From Favolaschia claudopus (taxonomy: Eukaryota; Basidiomycota; Agaricomycetes; Agaricales; Mycenaceae), in assembly GCA_037176885.1 (NCBI GenBank), contig JAWWNJ010000058.1, positions 620,001 to 684,000 of the forward strand: a stretch of DNA of 64,000 nucleotides, in the 5' to 3' direction. Below are positions 22,983 through 34,823 of this stretch, in pieces. The notes below the pieces were generated by a model. It ran no database searches, was not told where the DNA came from, and saw only the letters and a program-made list of their open reading frames with translations. A program made the translations under genes and the position numbers. Position 1 is the first letter of the stretch. Each line of letters opens with the position of its first letter.

Positions 22983-25900
22983 ATGGATACCTCCCTGAAA
23001 GTCAAGCTCGAAGCATTGGAAGAAAACAAGATTCTATGGGAAGCTGAAGAATCATCAGGTGCGAATGATTTCGCCTCTCGCAGATAACTAGATTCTTACT
23101 GATTCAGATACCGACTCGTCCCAATCAAGCTCGGACTCCGATTCTGAAGAACCGGAGGACGATGAAGATGTCAAGCCAATAGTCAAATTCGAGCCCGTGG
23201 ATGAAGACCCCAGCGAAGGAGATTTCGAGTACGTTTCTCTGTATCCACCACTGTTTTTTCCACCTCATAGTAGTGTGCAGGCGTCTAGTTCGCGACATCA
23301 GACTCAACGAAAGCTCGTCGAGCGCAAGTCTGTTAGCCAAGGACTGGGACTTTTCGATCCACGACCAGGATCAGCCAGACTACCGCGACGAGTTGCGCGC
23401 AGCGTCAGGAATAGGTCAAAAACGACGTACTGTACGTATTCTATCTCTTTTCCCCGTTCCTCGACACTCAATATCTGTCAGGGCCCACGCGGCGCCGGCC
23501 CCACTCTCTCCCACCAAACAAAAGCCCTCATCGGCGAAGGAAACCAAGCCTACGTCGACGGCGACCTCCCCCGCGCGACTCGCATCATGCTCGACGTCAT
23601 CCGCATCGAACCGCGCGCCGCCGCCGCCTGGTCCGTCCTCGCGCAGTGCTACGAAGACAAGAAAGAGCTCTCCAAAGCTTTGCAGCTGCGAATCATGGGC
23701 GCGCATTTGAAGAACGACGCGGAGGAGTGGGATAGGTTGGCTAGGCAGTCGAGGTGCGCCGGTTTCTTTCTTCATTTTTTTTCAGAAGGATAAGTGAAAT
23801 GCGATGTTGCAGAGCGATGGGACAACCGCACCAGGCGCTCTACTGTTGGGCGAAGGGATACGCGCTCGACCCAGACAACGCCTCCGCCCTCTGGGACCGT
23901 GCGATGCTCGCGAAGGAGGTGGGTGATTTGCGTACGGTACGCCGCGTCATCTTCCTCCTCCTCCTCCCTATCCATACTCACACGCACACTCCCACTCAAA
24001 CCACACAGACCCGCCTCGCCCTCCTCGCCCTCCTACACCGCTTCCCGCACGACCTCACCCTCCTCTCCGCCCTCCGCCCCGTCCTCATCGACCTCGACGA
24101 CCTCCCCACCTGCACCCGCCTCTTCCAATCCGCATTCGAGCACTACCAAGCCGCCTTCCCCTCCCCATCCGCTCCCCCACCCCCCTTCACCTCGCTCGAG
24201 ATCCTCCTCCTCGCAGACCTCTACACCACCCTCGGCGAGCACGAGCGCGCGGTGGACGTGGTGCGCAAGGGCGCGCGGTGGCTGCAGGGACGCGGGGCGG
24301 AGGCGTATTGGGATTTGTGTAGGGATGATAGGGAGTTTGATTTGTTGGATGAGGGGGGAGAGGGGGTTGAGAGGATGGATGATGCGGATGGGGAGGAGGA
24401 GGAGGATATCGAGCCGGGGTATCACGAGTTGGATGTGAACGCGCGGCATCGGCTTGCAATCGCGAGGATTAGGATGGGGGAGTTGGACGAGGGGAAGGTA
24501 GGTTCCGGTTTCTTTTTTCTGTTTATGTGATCTGGGGCGCGGTTTGATGAATACTACAGATGCACGCCAATATCGTTATTTCGCAAGATATCTTGGACTA
24601 TGCGCCGTTATTCGTAGAGATTGCTGATGCGTATTTTGAGCGGGAGCTTTATGCCGAAGCGCAGGCTGTTTACGAGCTTCTCGGGACTAATGAGACGGTA
24701 TGCTCGGCAGTTTTCCTTCTTCCTTTCGTTGACATTCCTTTGTTTTCGTTCTCGTTGAATACTTCCAGACGAGCAGTGTCCACATATTACAGCAAACTGC
24801 AGAATGCCTACGATTGAGTGATCAGCTCAAGGACGCCGGTGAAGTCTATGAAGCTGGTGAGCTCCTTTCTTTCTGCCCAATTCCAGCCTCGAATGAGAGT
24901 GCGATGTGGAATCAGTGAGGAAGGCGGATCCAGAGAATAATGAAGTCAAGATGAAGCTCGCTGAGATCTACGAAATGCTGAACGAGCCGCGGAAGGCGCT
25001 CGATCTCGTTTATGAAGGCAAGTATCTTCATCGGCTTCATTTCTCCCCTTTTCTTTCTCTCTTATACTCCGTCATGTATGCAGTCATCGACTCGCGCAAA
25101 CGCAAACCCAAAGAAGACTTGAACCCCATCCCTGCCCCAGAACCGTCGTCGTCAGCTGACACATTTTCGTCCTTGATCCAAGAGAAGAAACCAAAAATTC
25201 GAGCGTCTAACAAGACTGCATCGAAGAAATCCAGCAATCGACTATCTAACGCAGAACTACGCGAGATGGAGGCGAAAAAGGAGAAAGAGATGATGGAGGG
25301 GTATCGGAGGCTGAAACAGCTGTGGCCGAGGATGTTGCAGGATGAAGGGGACGCGCGGGAGCTGTGGATGGTGCAGGCGGAGAAGCTGGTTGAGGCGTTT
25401 CGGGAAACGAGGAGGCTTTTTTCGACCTCTCGCGTGAGTGCAGCAACTCCTTCTTTGACTGGTGTGATTTGAGTTGCTGGCTGAACGTCTTTCGTTCGTA
25501 GATCTTCAGAGGGATGTTTCCGACTCGGACTCGCAAGCTCGAGACGATCGATGAGGATAAAATGCTTTCTCGTTTGCAGTTTGATATCGGTGCGTCTTTT
25601 TTCTGACTGGTACTTGGTGCGGCGGCGGTTGCTGATACTAAGAGATTCGAATAGCGCATGACACCACGGCACGCAAAACGAGGAGTGGGGATCAGTATAA
25701 TCGAGTGGATGTTTTTCGCGGGATAGGTTTCGAGGATTGGCTTCGGCTTTTCTTCCAGGTGAGTCGAACATCTCAAATCTTCTTTATCTTGCATCATAAA
25801 GGCCAACCGATTCCACGTTCAGTACTCCTTCAATCATACCCAGAGTGGGAACTTCGAGCAAGCTGATGAGATCCTTCGGCATATCCTCTTGTCTAGCGCC

Positions 25901-27106
25901 TATCAATTGCCTTCGCAGCAAGATTCCATCCGGATTGCGCTCATAAGTGCGCTTCAGCCTTCTTGAATGTACACCTTTTTATTGACAGATCTCACTACTG
26001 GCAGCATGCGCCTCTGCCGCAGGACGCTTCCCCATCGTCGTCGAACAATCCAGGAAACTGCTAATGACGCGCCAATGGCATAACGACCCCATGCGCATCA
26101 TGTTGGCGGCGCTGGGCAGCGGCTTGAATCCCACCGACGCCTTTCTGATGTCGACGCTGTCAAAGTTCCTTCACCGCGAAGTGAAGTTGTTTGATAGCGC
26201 AGTCAACCATCCTGAGTTGCTTACATGGAGCATTCAAACGAAGCGGTTCAGCGATAAGTCCGTTGGAGGTGCAGAAGGGTTCGAGGATGATGACGATGAA
26301 ATTCAAGCGGGTGAGCAGGACGTCATCAAAGGAGCGAAAGAAAAGGAGGTGAGCATGGGTCGTAAGAAGAAGGTCCGCGCGCCGAGGCTCCCGGAAATCG
26401 CGACCAAGCCCAATCCGATTGTTGTGGCGTTGTATGGCCAGATGTGCCTCCTCGCAAAGAGCTATCAAAGTGCTCTGTGTATGTGCTCGACTCGGGGTTT
26501 CTAGTACTTTTGCGCTGACGTATCTCGCAGTCTACCTTCTCATGGCGTACGACTACTGTCCCGAAGACCCTTTGATTTCGCTTTCTATCATCGTTGCTTC
26601 AATCGGTCGTGCCTCCCATCGGCAATGCGATAATCGGAATTACCTCGTCGCTCAGGTCTATGCCATTCTTATTCTCCCTCTTGATGAATTTCTGAATACT
26701 CCACGTTTTGATCAGGCACTGGCGTTTTTGGCTCGATACAGGGAATACCGCTTCAAGTGCCCTGGCCAGCATGCGGTTGAGATTGAGTACAACTTTGGAA
26801 GGACGTTTCATCACCTCGGTATGCTCGATGCGCCTTGAATACACTCTTATCAGAAAGTGATCCTATATGTATGGCAAAGGGTTATACTCCCATGCCGCCA
26901 AACATTACGAACGCGCGCTCGAAGAGGCGATGAAGGTCAAGAACCCCGCGGTTTGTCAGATTCCCAATATCTGAGGCAATAAACTGACTCCACTCTTTCA
27001 GGGCACGGTAGCCGCCGAAGCTGCTTATAATCTTTCCCTAATCTATGTTGCTACTGGCGCAAAAGCCCTGGCCATCGATCTCTATCGTTGTTGGCTAACC
27101 TGTTGA
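22983..27106 (+). CDS. TFC4: Transcription factor TFIIIC subunit, tau131/Tfc4 (TPR protein)
   Basis: Subunit of the RNA polymerase III factor TFIIIC that bridges to TFIIIB at tRNA and 5S genes in the nucleus. The start MDTSLKVKLEALEEN leads to an acidic N-terminus, then a TPR array: LIGEGNQAYVDGDLPRATRI and IEPRAAAAWSVLAQCYED, then QALYCWAKGYALDPDNASAL, followed by repeats around FVEIADAYFERELYAEAQAV and VKMKLAEIYEMLNEPRKALD. A basic linker contains SNRLSNAELREMEAKKEKE. The second half has VDVFRGIGFEDWLRLFFQY, PNPIVVALYGQMCLLAKSYQ, YDYCPEDPLISLSI and RFKCPGQHAVEIEYNFGRTF before closing repeats ending LYRCWLTC. More than ten short introns interrupt it. Its order and spacing match fungal Tfc4. 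The G/C-rich 23.9-24.5 kb part is low-complexity but in frame. Confidence 0.9.
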
Positions 27107-27302
27107 GATTGTCATTTTGTTTTCTTGTTTTCTGCATGCTGCTTTCGATTTGTTTCGTTCCACCTCTTGGCATTGACTAGACTTGTATCTCTTGTTTTCG
27201 TTGTTGCTGTCCTACTAGTGCCCGTGCTGTTGAATCACTTGTATTGCTGATTTGTTACCTTGATCTTGTTGCATATATCCGAATGTACATATTGTAGTCG
27301 TA

Positions 27303-28082
27303 TGGCACACATACTGTCTCATAAATCAAAAACCAACAATGTGCTGTGGTTCCCGATTTTTTTCAACAATGTGCACGATTTTCGCCTCAAAAAACACAAT
27401 GTGACAGGTTTTGTCCCAGAAACACACAATGTGTTGTCAGTCTCTCATCAAAGTAACATTCATGGTCTTCAAGCCCGCAAATGACAATGACACGAACCTA
27501 GGAAAATCACAATCGCGAACTTGCCGGAATATGCCGCCACTCCATCACTTACGGATCGCCGAGACGTTTGATTGCCAGGCATCAGTATTTTCGGCAGCAC
27601 TTCAAAAGACTACCAAGGTACAATCAAAGTCGAAGGATGTCCCAGTATGCCGCACCAAATCTTATACTTTAGAGCCCAACATTTGGCTCACAGGCAACTC
27701 TAATTCTAATTCTGTGTAGCGGGGGGAAACAAAAACTCTTTTGACCAGGGAGCATTGCAAGTTCCAAGTACATCTCACTGAAGAGACAGAGCCTTGTCCA
27801 TACCTGAGTCTACTGGAGGCCTTTCTCTTAAACTTCTGCGTTAAACCTGCTACACAGTTGAAACATCCAAGCAGACATCAGTGGAACATTAGAGCCCTCC
27901 GTGCCGAAGCCCTGCCGAGCTATTTCCAAGTTACCAAGTTCACATTGTGTTTTTTCTAGCATCGTAGGCGGATTGTGATTTTCACCGGAAAGATTCAAAT
28001 ATGCATTGTGATTTTTTCACTAACTGAGTAGAGCTTCATTGTGTTTTTGGAAAGGGAATTATGAGACAGTATACCGCCCATA
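27303..28082. mobile_element. MITE-like element with terminal inverted repeats and CACAATGTG subterminal repeats
   Basis: ATACTGTCTCATAA at 27311-27324 is matched by its exact reverse complement at 28059-28072. Imperfect similarity (TATGG then four of five mismatched bases) extends outward. Outside lie direct repeats TAGTCGTA at 27295-27302 and 28083-28090, a likely 8-bp target-site duplication; its last two bases could instead belong to the inverted repeat. Within each arm the motif (CA)CAATGTG recurs: four times in the left arm (about 27338, 27367, 27400, 27426) and as four inverted relatives on the right (about 27945-28045). No transposase is present. Subterminal motif arrays of this kind are typical transposase-binding sites. 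Confidence 0.65.
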
Positions 28083-28342
28083 TAGTCGTAACTCCGTTGT
28101 GAATATAGCTCTGTACATGCTTTTGCTGCTATGTGCATTGTAATCAGTCCCACCTTGACTTGTCACTTGACAGAACCGATTCTGGGTTTGTGTTTCTTAT
28201 GGCTCACCAACGAACTCGTTATGACAAACGGGCAAAGAGTTTCATTCAGTTTTGCGGGCAGAATAAGATGTACATAGACGTGCAGTCTCAGATAGGGTAC
28301 ACAATAACGAGAAGATTATATATGGCCAACGAACTCAGGAAC

Positions 28343-30073
28343 TCAAAGCTTAATCTCCACCGCACTCAACGAAGTCACCACTGTCACTTCACCACGCTCC
28401 ATACCCTCCTCCGACCATCCAACCTTCCCAGAAGACCTGCCGTGATGTCCTTCCGAATTGGCGATGCGCTTCCTCCCCTTCCCGGCGGGATCCTCCGCCT
28501 CCCCGTCGATGGCGACAGTCACAGAGCCCAGGCTCGTCTCGGCGTGGAAGGAACCTTCGTAGGTGATGGGAAGGCCAACATACGCGGGGGCGAGGGCGGT
28601 GGTCGCGTGAAGGGTGAGGGTGGACTCCAGTGGCGCTGAGAGGATGTCGACGCCGAGACGGCCGTGGGCGGTGTGTGCGATGACGTCGAAGACGGAGTCG
28701 TCTTTGGATGATATCAAGTTGAGATTGGCTTCGATAGGTCTGCAGACGTTCTGAATTTAGGGCGTCGAAATGTGAGCGAAGACTAAAGACGTACGAATTT
28801 TGAGTGTGCAGCTTCAGTTGCGCTTTGTCGTGGTCGGATTCGTGGAAGAGGTTGACGTCGACTTTGATGGGGGCGTTGGACGTAGTGAGGGTTATATGGG
28901 AGCCGTTGAATGTTCCCTCAATTGGAGCCATGGATGTCGCGAGGTAGGCTTCCGGCGCCACCAAAGACTATAGGAGATGAAGTCGGTAAATATACGAGAA
29001 CATGAGAGAAGAAATGTAACATACTTGAATCTTGATGGGGCCGAGGGAGCTAGCAATAGTCGCATTGCGAGCAGTCAAGGACTAATAGTGCCTTGGTGAT
29101 TACTGGATTGAAGTCGAGATATGGAAGGCGTTCATACCTCAGCACGCACTCCCGCCAACGAGCTCCTGAGACCCAGATGCCCGAAAGCCACATTGCTGAG
29201 ATCAGCGAAGGTCTGCGAGTAGATCTCGAGGTCCGTGAAGAAGTGGTTGATGTCGAGCGGTGAATCGTCCTCAGTACGAGGGAAAGTGACGCGAACATCA
29301 AACCGAAGCTTTTGGTGCTCGTGGCGGTGACGACGACGAGGTTCGTCCCACTTGGTCTGAATGGTATTTCAGCTAAATTGAGCGGTACAGCACGGAAAAA
29401 AGACACACGAAGATGCCAACTCCGGTGTGATCGTCATCGCGCTTGAGAAGACAGGCCTTGGACGCGTCGAGGTATTTCTCATGCCAGAAATACGCAGTGA
29501 TATCGACTTTAATTGAGTCAGAAACTTCGCCGGACTGCACGTAGTTGATGTTTCCAGAGGAGAAGGGCCGCCTGCCGTGACTGCGCGAGAGGAGGAATAA
29601 AGTGTCCGCCGAGACGGGGAGCTCAAACGCAGCTTCCGCAGAATACGGGAATTCCTCTGTGATGTCGGGATCGGTCTCTACGCTATCCGACCAAGATGCG
29701 CAGTCCGCTGACATATCCGTAGGAATTGGCCAGTGCTGGTGAATGGTAAGTCGTCTAGGTCTCGATTCACAAAGTCTTGAAGGCTCACCTCATTACCGTC
29801 CTCTTTGAAAGAGATGGGGGATTGGAATCGGAAGTACCGCGAGCCAACCCAGAGAAGCAACGCAGTAACGCCCAATTTTCTGAAGACCTTCAGTTTTTTG
29901 CAGCGCTTGCGGCGAATGGATTCCTCCATGCCAGTCGATGCTGGGACGGGGAGTTCTTGCGAGGGGAGAGGCGCTTTGGAATCCATGACGGGGGATCTGT
30001 TCGTCGGCAATTTCTCCGGTTCACCTTTATATCCTTTCTCGACAGGCTGCGCCGCAGACGGATGTGACGACAT
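28343..30073 (-). CDS. DUF7330-like single-pass membrane protein
   Basis: The start at 30073 gives a hydrophilic N-terminus ending in the basic cluster RRKRCKKLKVFRKLG and a transmembrane helix GVTALLLWVGSRYF. Further exons encode FPYSAEAAFELPVSADTLFL, VDITAYFWHEKYLDASKACL and KRDDDHTGVGIF. Then come repeated beta-strand-like segments, SLTARNATIASSLGPIKIQS, then TSMAPIEGTFNGSHITL and TTSNAPIKVDVNLFHESD, and a C-terminal part with ETSLGSVTVAIDGEAEDPAG. The repeated S-N-A-P-I pattern and overall plan match the fungal DUF7330 family as I remember it. About seven exons are needed. A reading frame open back to 30280 starts with a non-ATG codon and is not used. Function unknown; the arrangement suggests a type II membrane protein with an extracytoplasmic beta-solenoid. 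Confidence 0.7.
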
Positions 30074-30194
30074 GTGGTACCTTTGTACTGCGCGCAATTC
30101 ATTTGGTGATGGTGCGCCGGCAGCCGGGGCCGCGTAATCGGTCCAGATTTTTTTTAAGACATACTGTGTGGCGTAGTAAGGACGACATGCGTAT

Positions 30195-30234
30195 CCAACC
30201 TGGCGGGAGGGATGCCAACCTGGCGGGAGGGATG
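30195..30234. repeat. Two perfect 20-bp tandem units upstream of the DUF7330-like gene
   Basis: CCAACCTGGCGGGAGGGATG occurs at 30195-30214 and again at 30215-30234. A degenerate G-rich continuation follows to about 30275. It lies 120-160 bp upstream of the start codon at 30073, in the space between two divergent genes. Confidence 0.8.
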
Positions 30235-30454
30235 CCAGTTGGCGGAATGGCGGTAGGAGGTTGGCAGGAGGGAAAGCCAAGGAGAAGCCAGCGAATGATA
30301 CGGATCATGAGACACGATCACGTGGATGATTATCCTCTTGCCTTCTTGGCTTGGTGACGGAGCCCAGCGCTCGGGATTTAAGTCGTGACAGTGACAGACT
30401 GGGTCACATCACTCGCGTATCACCATCCGATTTCACGCTTTCTCTTGAACTACC

Positions 30455-32541
30455 ATGCACCCCGTCATGAATACGAAGAACCTGGATCGTTTGCCCCTGC
30501 CTCGACGAGTACGTGCTACTATTTTACTTATCTCTTTTGGTTTACTGTATTACCGTTTCACAATCACAAAGAGAGTGGCAATGACCGCCTTGAAAGCCGG
30601 CCGGTCGCTGCAAGAGCTGCAACAAGTGGTGGCTGCCATGAAGTCGTCGCCTTCCTCGAAAAAAGAACTCTATCTTCCGGTCTTTCATGCATGTCTTGAC
30701 CCAGCAAATATCCCCACTAAAAATGAGTGGGAACGTCTGCAACCCGAATCGGATATTTCAACCCGGGTAGCTTGCGCATCGTTGGCTCTACGCTACTTAT
30801 TTGCGCTCTTGATAGGTCGTGACGCTGCACGAGAGCTCGGCGAAACCACCTGGCCGCGTGTCTTTCAATGGGTCTTCTTCATGCACGAATACAAAAACCA
30901 TCTCCCCGAAAATATCAGTCTGGCGGACGAACACCTCTACAGTCAATTCATGGTCTACGCCGCTCAGAATTATGAGCGGGAAACGGAGCCGCGCTGTGCG
31001 CCGTCATGTCCGCCACCTTGGGATTCCGCGTCCTCGTCGGCAGGGCCTGGGTATATCTCTCGCAGATGAAAGCCTCTCCGGCATTCGAGCCCTGCCTTCA
31101 CTACATCGCCCTCTTTATCGGAGGCATGGAGTACACCGAGGAAGAAGAGCTTGCTGAACTCGTCGAAGGTGCTGGAGGCACTGTGGATGACCTCGCTCGG
31201 CTTTCGGTGGAATTTCTCGACGCATTACGCGGAAACCTGAGCTGGGAACTCGGACCTCCTGGTCTGTACATCCACAGTCTGGTCAGCTTCATTCGAGGCA
31301 GTCGCTCTAGCAATCCGCCGGACTTTTCTCTACGAGATAAATTCATCGAGGCTTTGCGAGCACACGGATTCATTCCTTCACTCGTAATTGCAACGGACTC
31401 ACTGTCTTCTTTGAACGACAAACCTGTGGTTCACATATCTCTGGAATTACTGGAAACGCTGATGTCAACGTCCGGCGGATATCGCCTATTTCCTGCGGCC
31501 ATTCATGCTGGCGTTTTGCAGATGACCGCGCGAATCTCGCTTAGGTACGGCGATTCGTTCGACTATTGCTTGGAATATTTTCTAGGGAAACTTTCCGGCG
31601 CAACGGTCTATTATTACGTGGCTGCCGCCGTGGGGGAGCGTTCTGGAGGAGGTTAAGAAACTTGTCCACACGGCAGAGTTCGAAGAAGAGGAGATATATG
31701 ACCGCTGGATCGATTTCCTGTGGACGGCTGAGGATAGGGTCAAACTGGTACATCGGATGAAAGGACGCGCGGTGCTCAAAGCATGCGACAATCTCGATGT
31801 TTGTGTTCTCGCCTCGCAAACAGATATTTCCAGCTTAAAATTTGGCAGTGCGGAAAAATCCAGGATGGATCGGCGTGCAGACGATGTTCACGGTGCCACT
31901 CCGCATACTATTGCAACTCGGATTGTCAAAGAACTGACTGGACGCACGGCGGACATCGTGCCAGCTGCGGCGCCGAACCCGGATGGTTGTTAGGCCAGTC
32001 CTTTATTACCGGTTTCTTCGTTCAATCAAAATTCATCTCGACGACAGGTGACTCACCTAGCTGCCCCCTGAACTATCGCGAGCGCGTCTTTCTGCGATTC
32101 GTGCTGCAATCCGACTACCAGAGCAGTCGTACCACTGTCTGCACGGCACAAATAACACATTTGAGGACCTCCGATTCCGACCAACCCTTTTTCATACTAT
32201 TCAACTACAGGTACTGCACTCCGACCCCACACTCTCTTGAATTGGCCACCGATTCAAAATCCGGCTACACCAAGAATCTGCAAGGACCCGAATGGACGAA
32301 TATCCTGGCTCGTGTTCGCAAAAGCCATGGCCGCATGCAGTTGCATGTCGTTAACGTTGTGGATGGCGAGAATGATAGTTTGTGGGTGGTACCGTTGCGC
32401 TCAAGCAGTGCCTATATCCACAAGGGCGTTCGTGAACTCGTGAGTCGCATTCCCGACTCGGAGAAGTACGGTGCGCTGGATGTGATGAAAGACATCAAGG
32501 AAATGCTGCGCGGTGCAAGTGATGTTGTGGAAATTCATTAG
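30455..32541 (+). pseudogene. MYND zinc-finger protein, paralogue 2 of 4, with two frameshifts
   Basis: The architecture is that of the other three copies: exon 1 MHPVMNTKNLDRLPLPRR (30455-30508), intron to 30571, helical region, ACDNLD then intron 31799-31848, MYND half CGKIQ to GHRASC, and a C-terminal domain with RMQLHVVNVVDG and WVVPLRSSSAYIH, ending VVEIH. Two single-base lesions break the long exon. Near 30985-31000 the frame moves from RETEPRC to LCAVMSATLGFRVLVGRAW, as if one base had been lost. Near 31632 a run of five G replaces the four expected, and the frame changes from AAAVGERSGG to SVLEEVKKLV. The exon after the MYND finger lacks a GT donor (only a possible GC donor at about 31994). 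Sequencing error cannot be excluded because the reading is otherwise well preserved. Confidence 0.8.
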
Positions 32542-32733
32542 CCCAGATACAATTAATTATTTTGGGATACAACGGTGCAATTTCTTATTGTCTGTAGGCC
32601 GCTTTCGAATAATTGAGTCCGATACTTGCTCTGGTTACTCTCCCGGGCCGGCATTCGGTTGATGCGTCATCAGATCCATCAGCTTTCAGTCACTGCCACT
32701 GCCACTGCCACATCCTTCTTCGTTTCTTCACTC

Positions 32734-34823
32734 ATGCATCCGGCATTAGATGTCAAGAATTTACAACGCATCCCGTTCGCTAATCGGGTCCGTAACTGTG
32801 ATCCATCCCATTTTCCCGCTAGAGCTCAATCGAACAAAGAGGGTGGCACTGAAAGCTCACAAACGCGGCCGATCTTTACACGACCTCCAGCAGGTGGAAA
32901 CTCTCGTGGAAAACGCAGCCTCTGCGCCTGAAAAGCAGCTGTATCTCCCCGTCTTCATGGCTTGCCTAGATCCGGCAAATATTCCTACAACCGAAGAACT
33001 GGAACGTCTCGACTTCGACGTTCGAGTGCGTATAGCTTGTGCTTCGCTGGCATTGGGCCAGTTCTTTTCCATTGGGCTGAGTTTGAAGGATTTGCGTGCG
33101 CGGGGGTTTGCACAAAGCACATGGTCCTGGGTATGGCCGTGGACGTATTTCATGCACGAGCACAAGGGATATCTGCCTGGACACGTCGTTCTAGGGGACG
33201 CTCACATGTACAGCTTTTTCATGGCTTACGCGGTCCGCAGTCTCGACGAGGATGATTCATCGTCGATGGGCTCCGTCATTGATTCCACGCCAGGGTTCAG
33301 AGTCATCCTTGGTGAAGCGTGGAATTTCATGTGGCATTTGGAAGACTCTCCCAAAGTCTTCGGTCCTTGCGTTCGATACATCGCCGAGTTTATCGGAAGT
33401 CTGGACTATGTCGACGAGACACATTTCTCGGAAATTATTGACGGGGTTGGAGGGACTATTGACGACTTAGCGCATCTTGTGACCCGAACATGCTCTATTC
33501 TGAGCGATAGCAAGCATATCCCGTTCCTCACTCCACTAGCTGGGTACCTTCATCGTCTCGTCACCTTCATCCAGACAGGATATTCCAAAGACGGCCACAC
33601 TCCTCCGCATCTTCTCTCCAGACGAATTGAACTCATGGCTGCTCTATGCAGTCATGGGTTTGTTCCGAAACTGGTAGCCGCGATTGACCGTCTCCTTCCT
33701 GACAAGGACTCCGAGCGGAGTGTGCAGATGGCATTGAAATTGCTGGAACAGCTCTTGAGCGTTTCGCGGGGATATCGGTTATTGCCGCCCGCGATTCACG
33801 CAGGTCTGCTGCGTCTCATGGCCCAAATTTCCCTTAATTTTGGGTCTTCCTGTGACGAATCATTGCTTCTTCTCTTGGAAAAAGTCCTTGGTGGTGGGAT
33901 GGTTTACTACCATGTTGTTGTGGCTGTCCGTGAAGTACTCGATGAAATTGGGAAGCTCGTTTGCGCAGATGATTTCTTAAAACTGGATCCGAAGATATTC
34001 GATCCATGGGCAATGTTCTTCAAAGTTGCTCAAAGTCGCGTCCAGCTACTTCAACAGTTTGCAGATCACCACCCACTCATAGCTTGTGACAATCTTCCAG
34101 TTTGTTGCTCTGAATCTAATCAATGGGGATTAAATTCTAACCGATACACTTCAGTGCGGAAAGATACAAGAGCGCTCACAATGCAGAAGATGTTCAGGAT
34201 GCCATTGCGCCTACTATTGCAACGAACAATGTCAACGAACAGACTGGACGCACGGTGCGCACCGCCAACATTGTCGATTTCGCACAGCGTTATTTCTCTG
34301 TGAGTAGCTTGACACTGTCTCTTCTGACCATTCTGATTTGAGCGAATTAGCGGATTCCCCCTCATGTTCGTTGGACTATTGCGAGCGTCGTTTCATGCGC
34401 TATCTAATACAAGCCGACTATAAAGAATGGCTTCTCCTTATTTCTCAGTCGCAGATCGGGCAGATTTCAAGCGGCGAAGAGCCAGCGATCACCTTCTTCG
34501 ACTACAACGCGATACAGGCTCGAGTTTCTGTCAAATCACCCGCAGATCCTCTGTTCTTTGAAGTCTTCGGAGAGCTTCAATGGACAGATCTTTTGACACG
34601 CACCCGCGAGAGCAGCGGACGCATGCACTTGCATGTCGTCAACATCATGGACGGAGACGAAAAGCATGCATGGGTGGTGCCTTTGCGCTCGAATAGCTCA
34701 TACGTTTATGAGACGCTCTGCGAACTAGCAAAGCACGTTGACGAAAATTACGATGGAGAACAACTCAAGAATGCAATCAGGGATATTTTGGCCGGCGCAG
34801 ATGATGTTGTGGAAATTCATTAG
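32734..34823 (+). CDS. MYND zinc-finger protein, paralogue 3 of 4
   Basis: Intact tandem neighbour of paralogue 2, only 192 bp downstream. Exons: 32734-32787 (18 codons, MHPALDVKNLQRIPFANR), 32840-34099, 34155-34299 and 34351-34823. The long exon contains RSLHDLQQVETLVENAAS, LYLPVFMACLDPANIPT, WSWVWPWTYFMHEHKGYLP, GVGGTIDDLAHLV and LPPAIHAGLLRLMAQISLNF. The MYND finger is formed by ACDNL, then CGKIQERSQCRRCSGCHCAY, YCNEQCQRTDW and GAHRQHC. The C-terminal domain has RMHLHVVNIMDGDEKHAWVV, then PLRSNSSYVYE, and ends DDVVEIH. Sequence similarity to paralogue 2 along its whole length points to a recent tandem duplication. Function unknown; MYND suggests a protein-binding adaptor. Confidence 0.9.

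Noticed and set aside
23416..24459. Minus-strand ORFs across the GC-rich part of TFC4
   Set aside because: The plus-strand TPR frame is well supported; the others are shadows of biased codon use.
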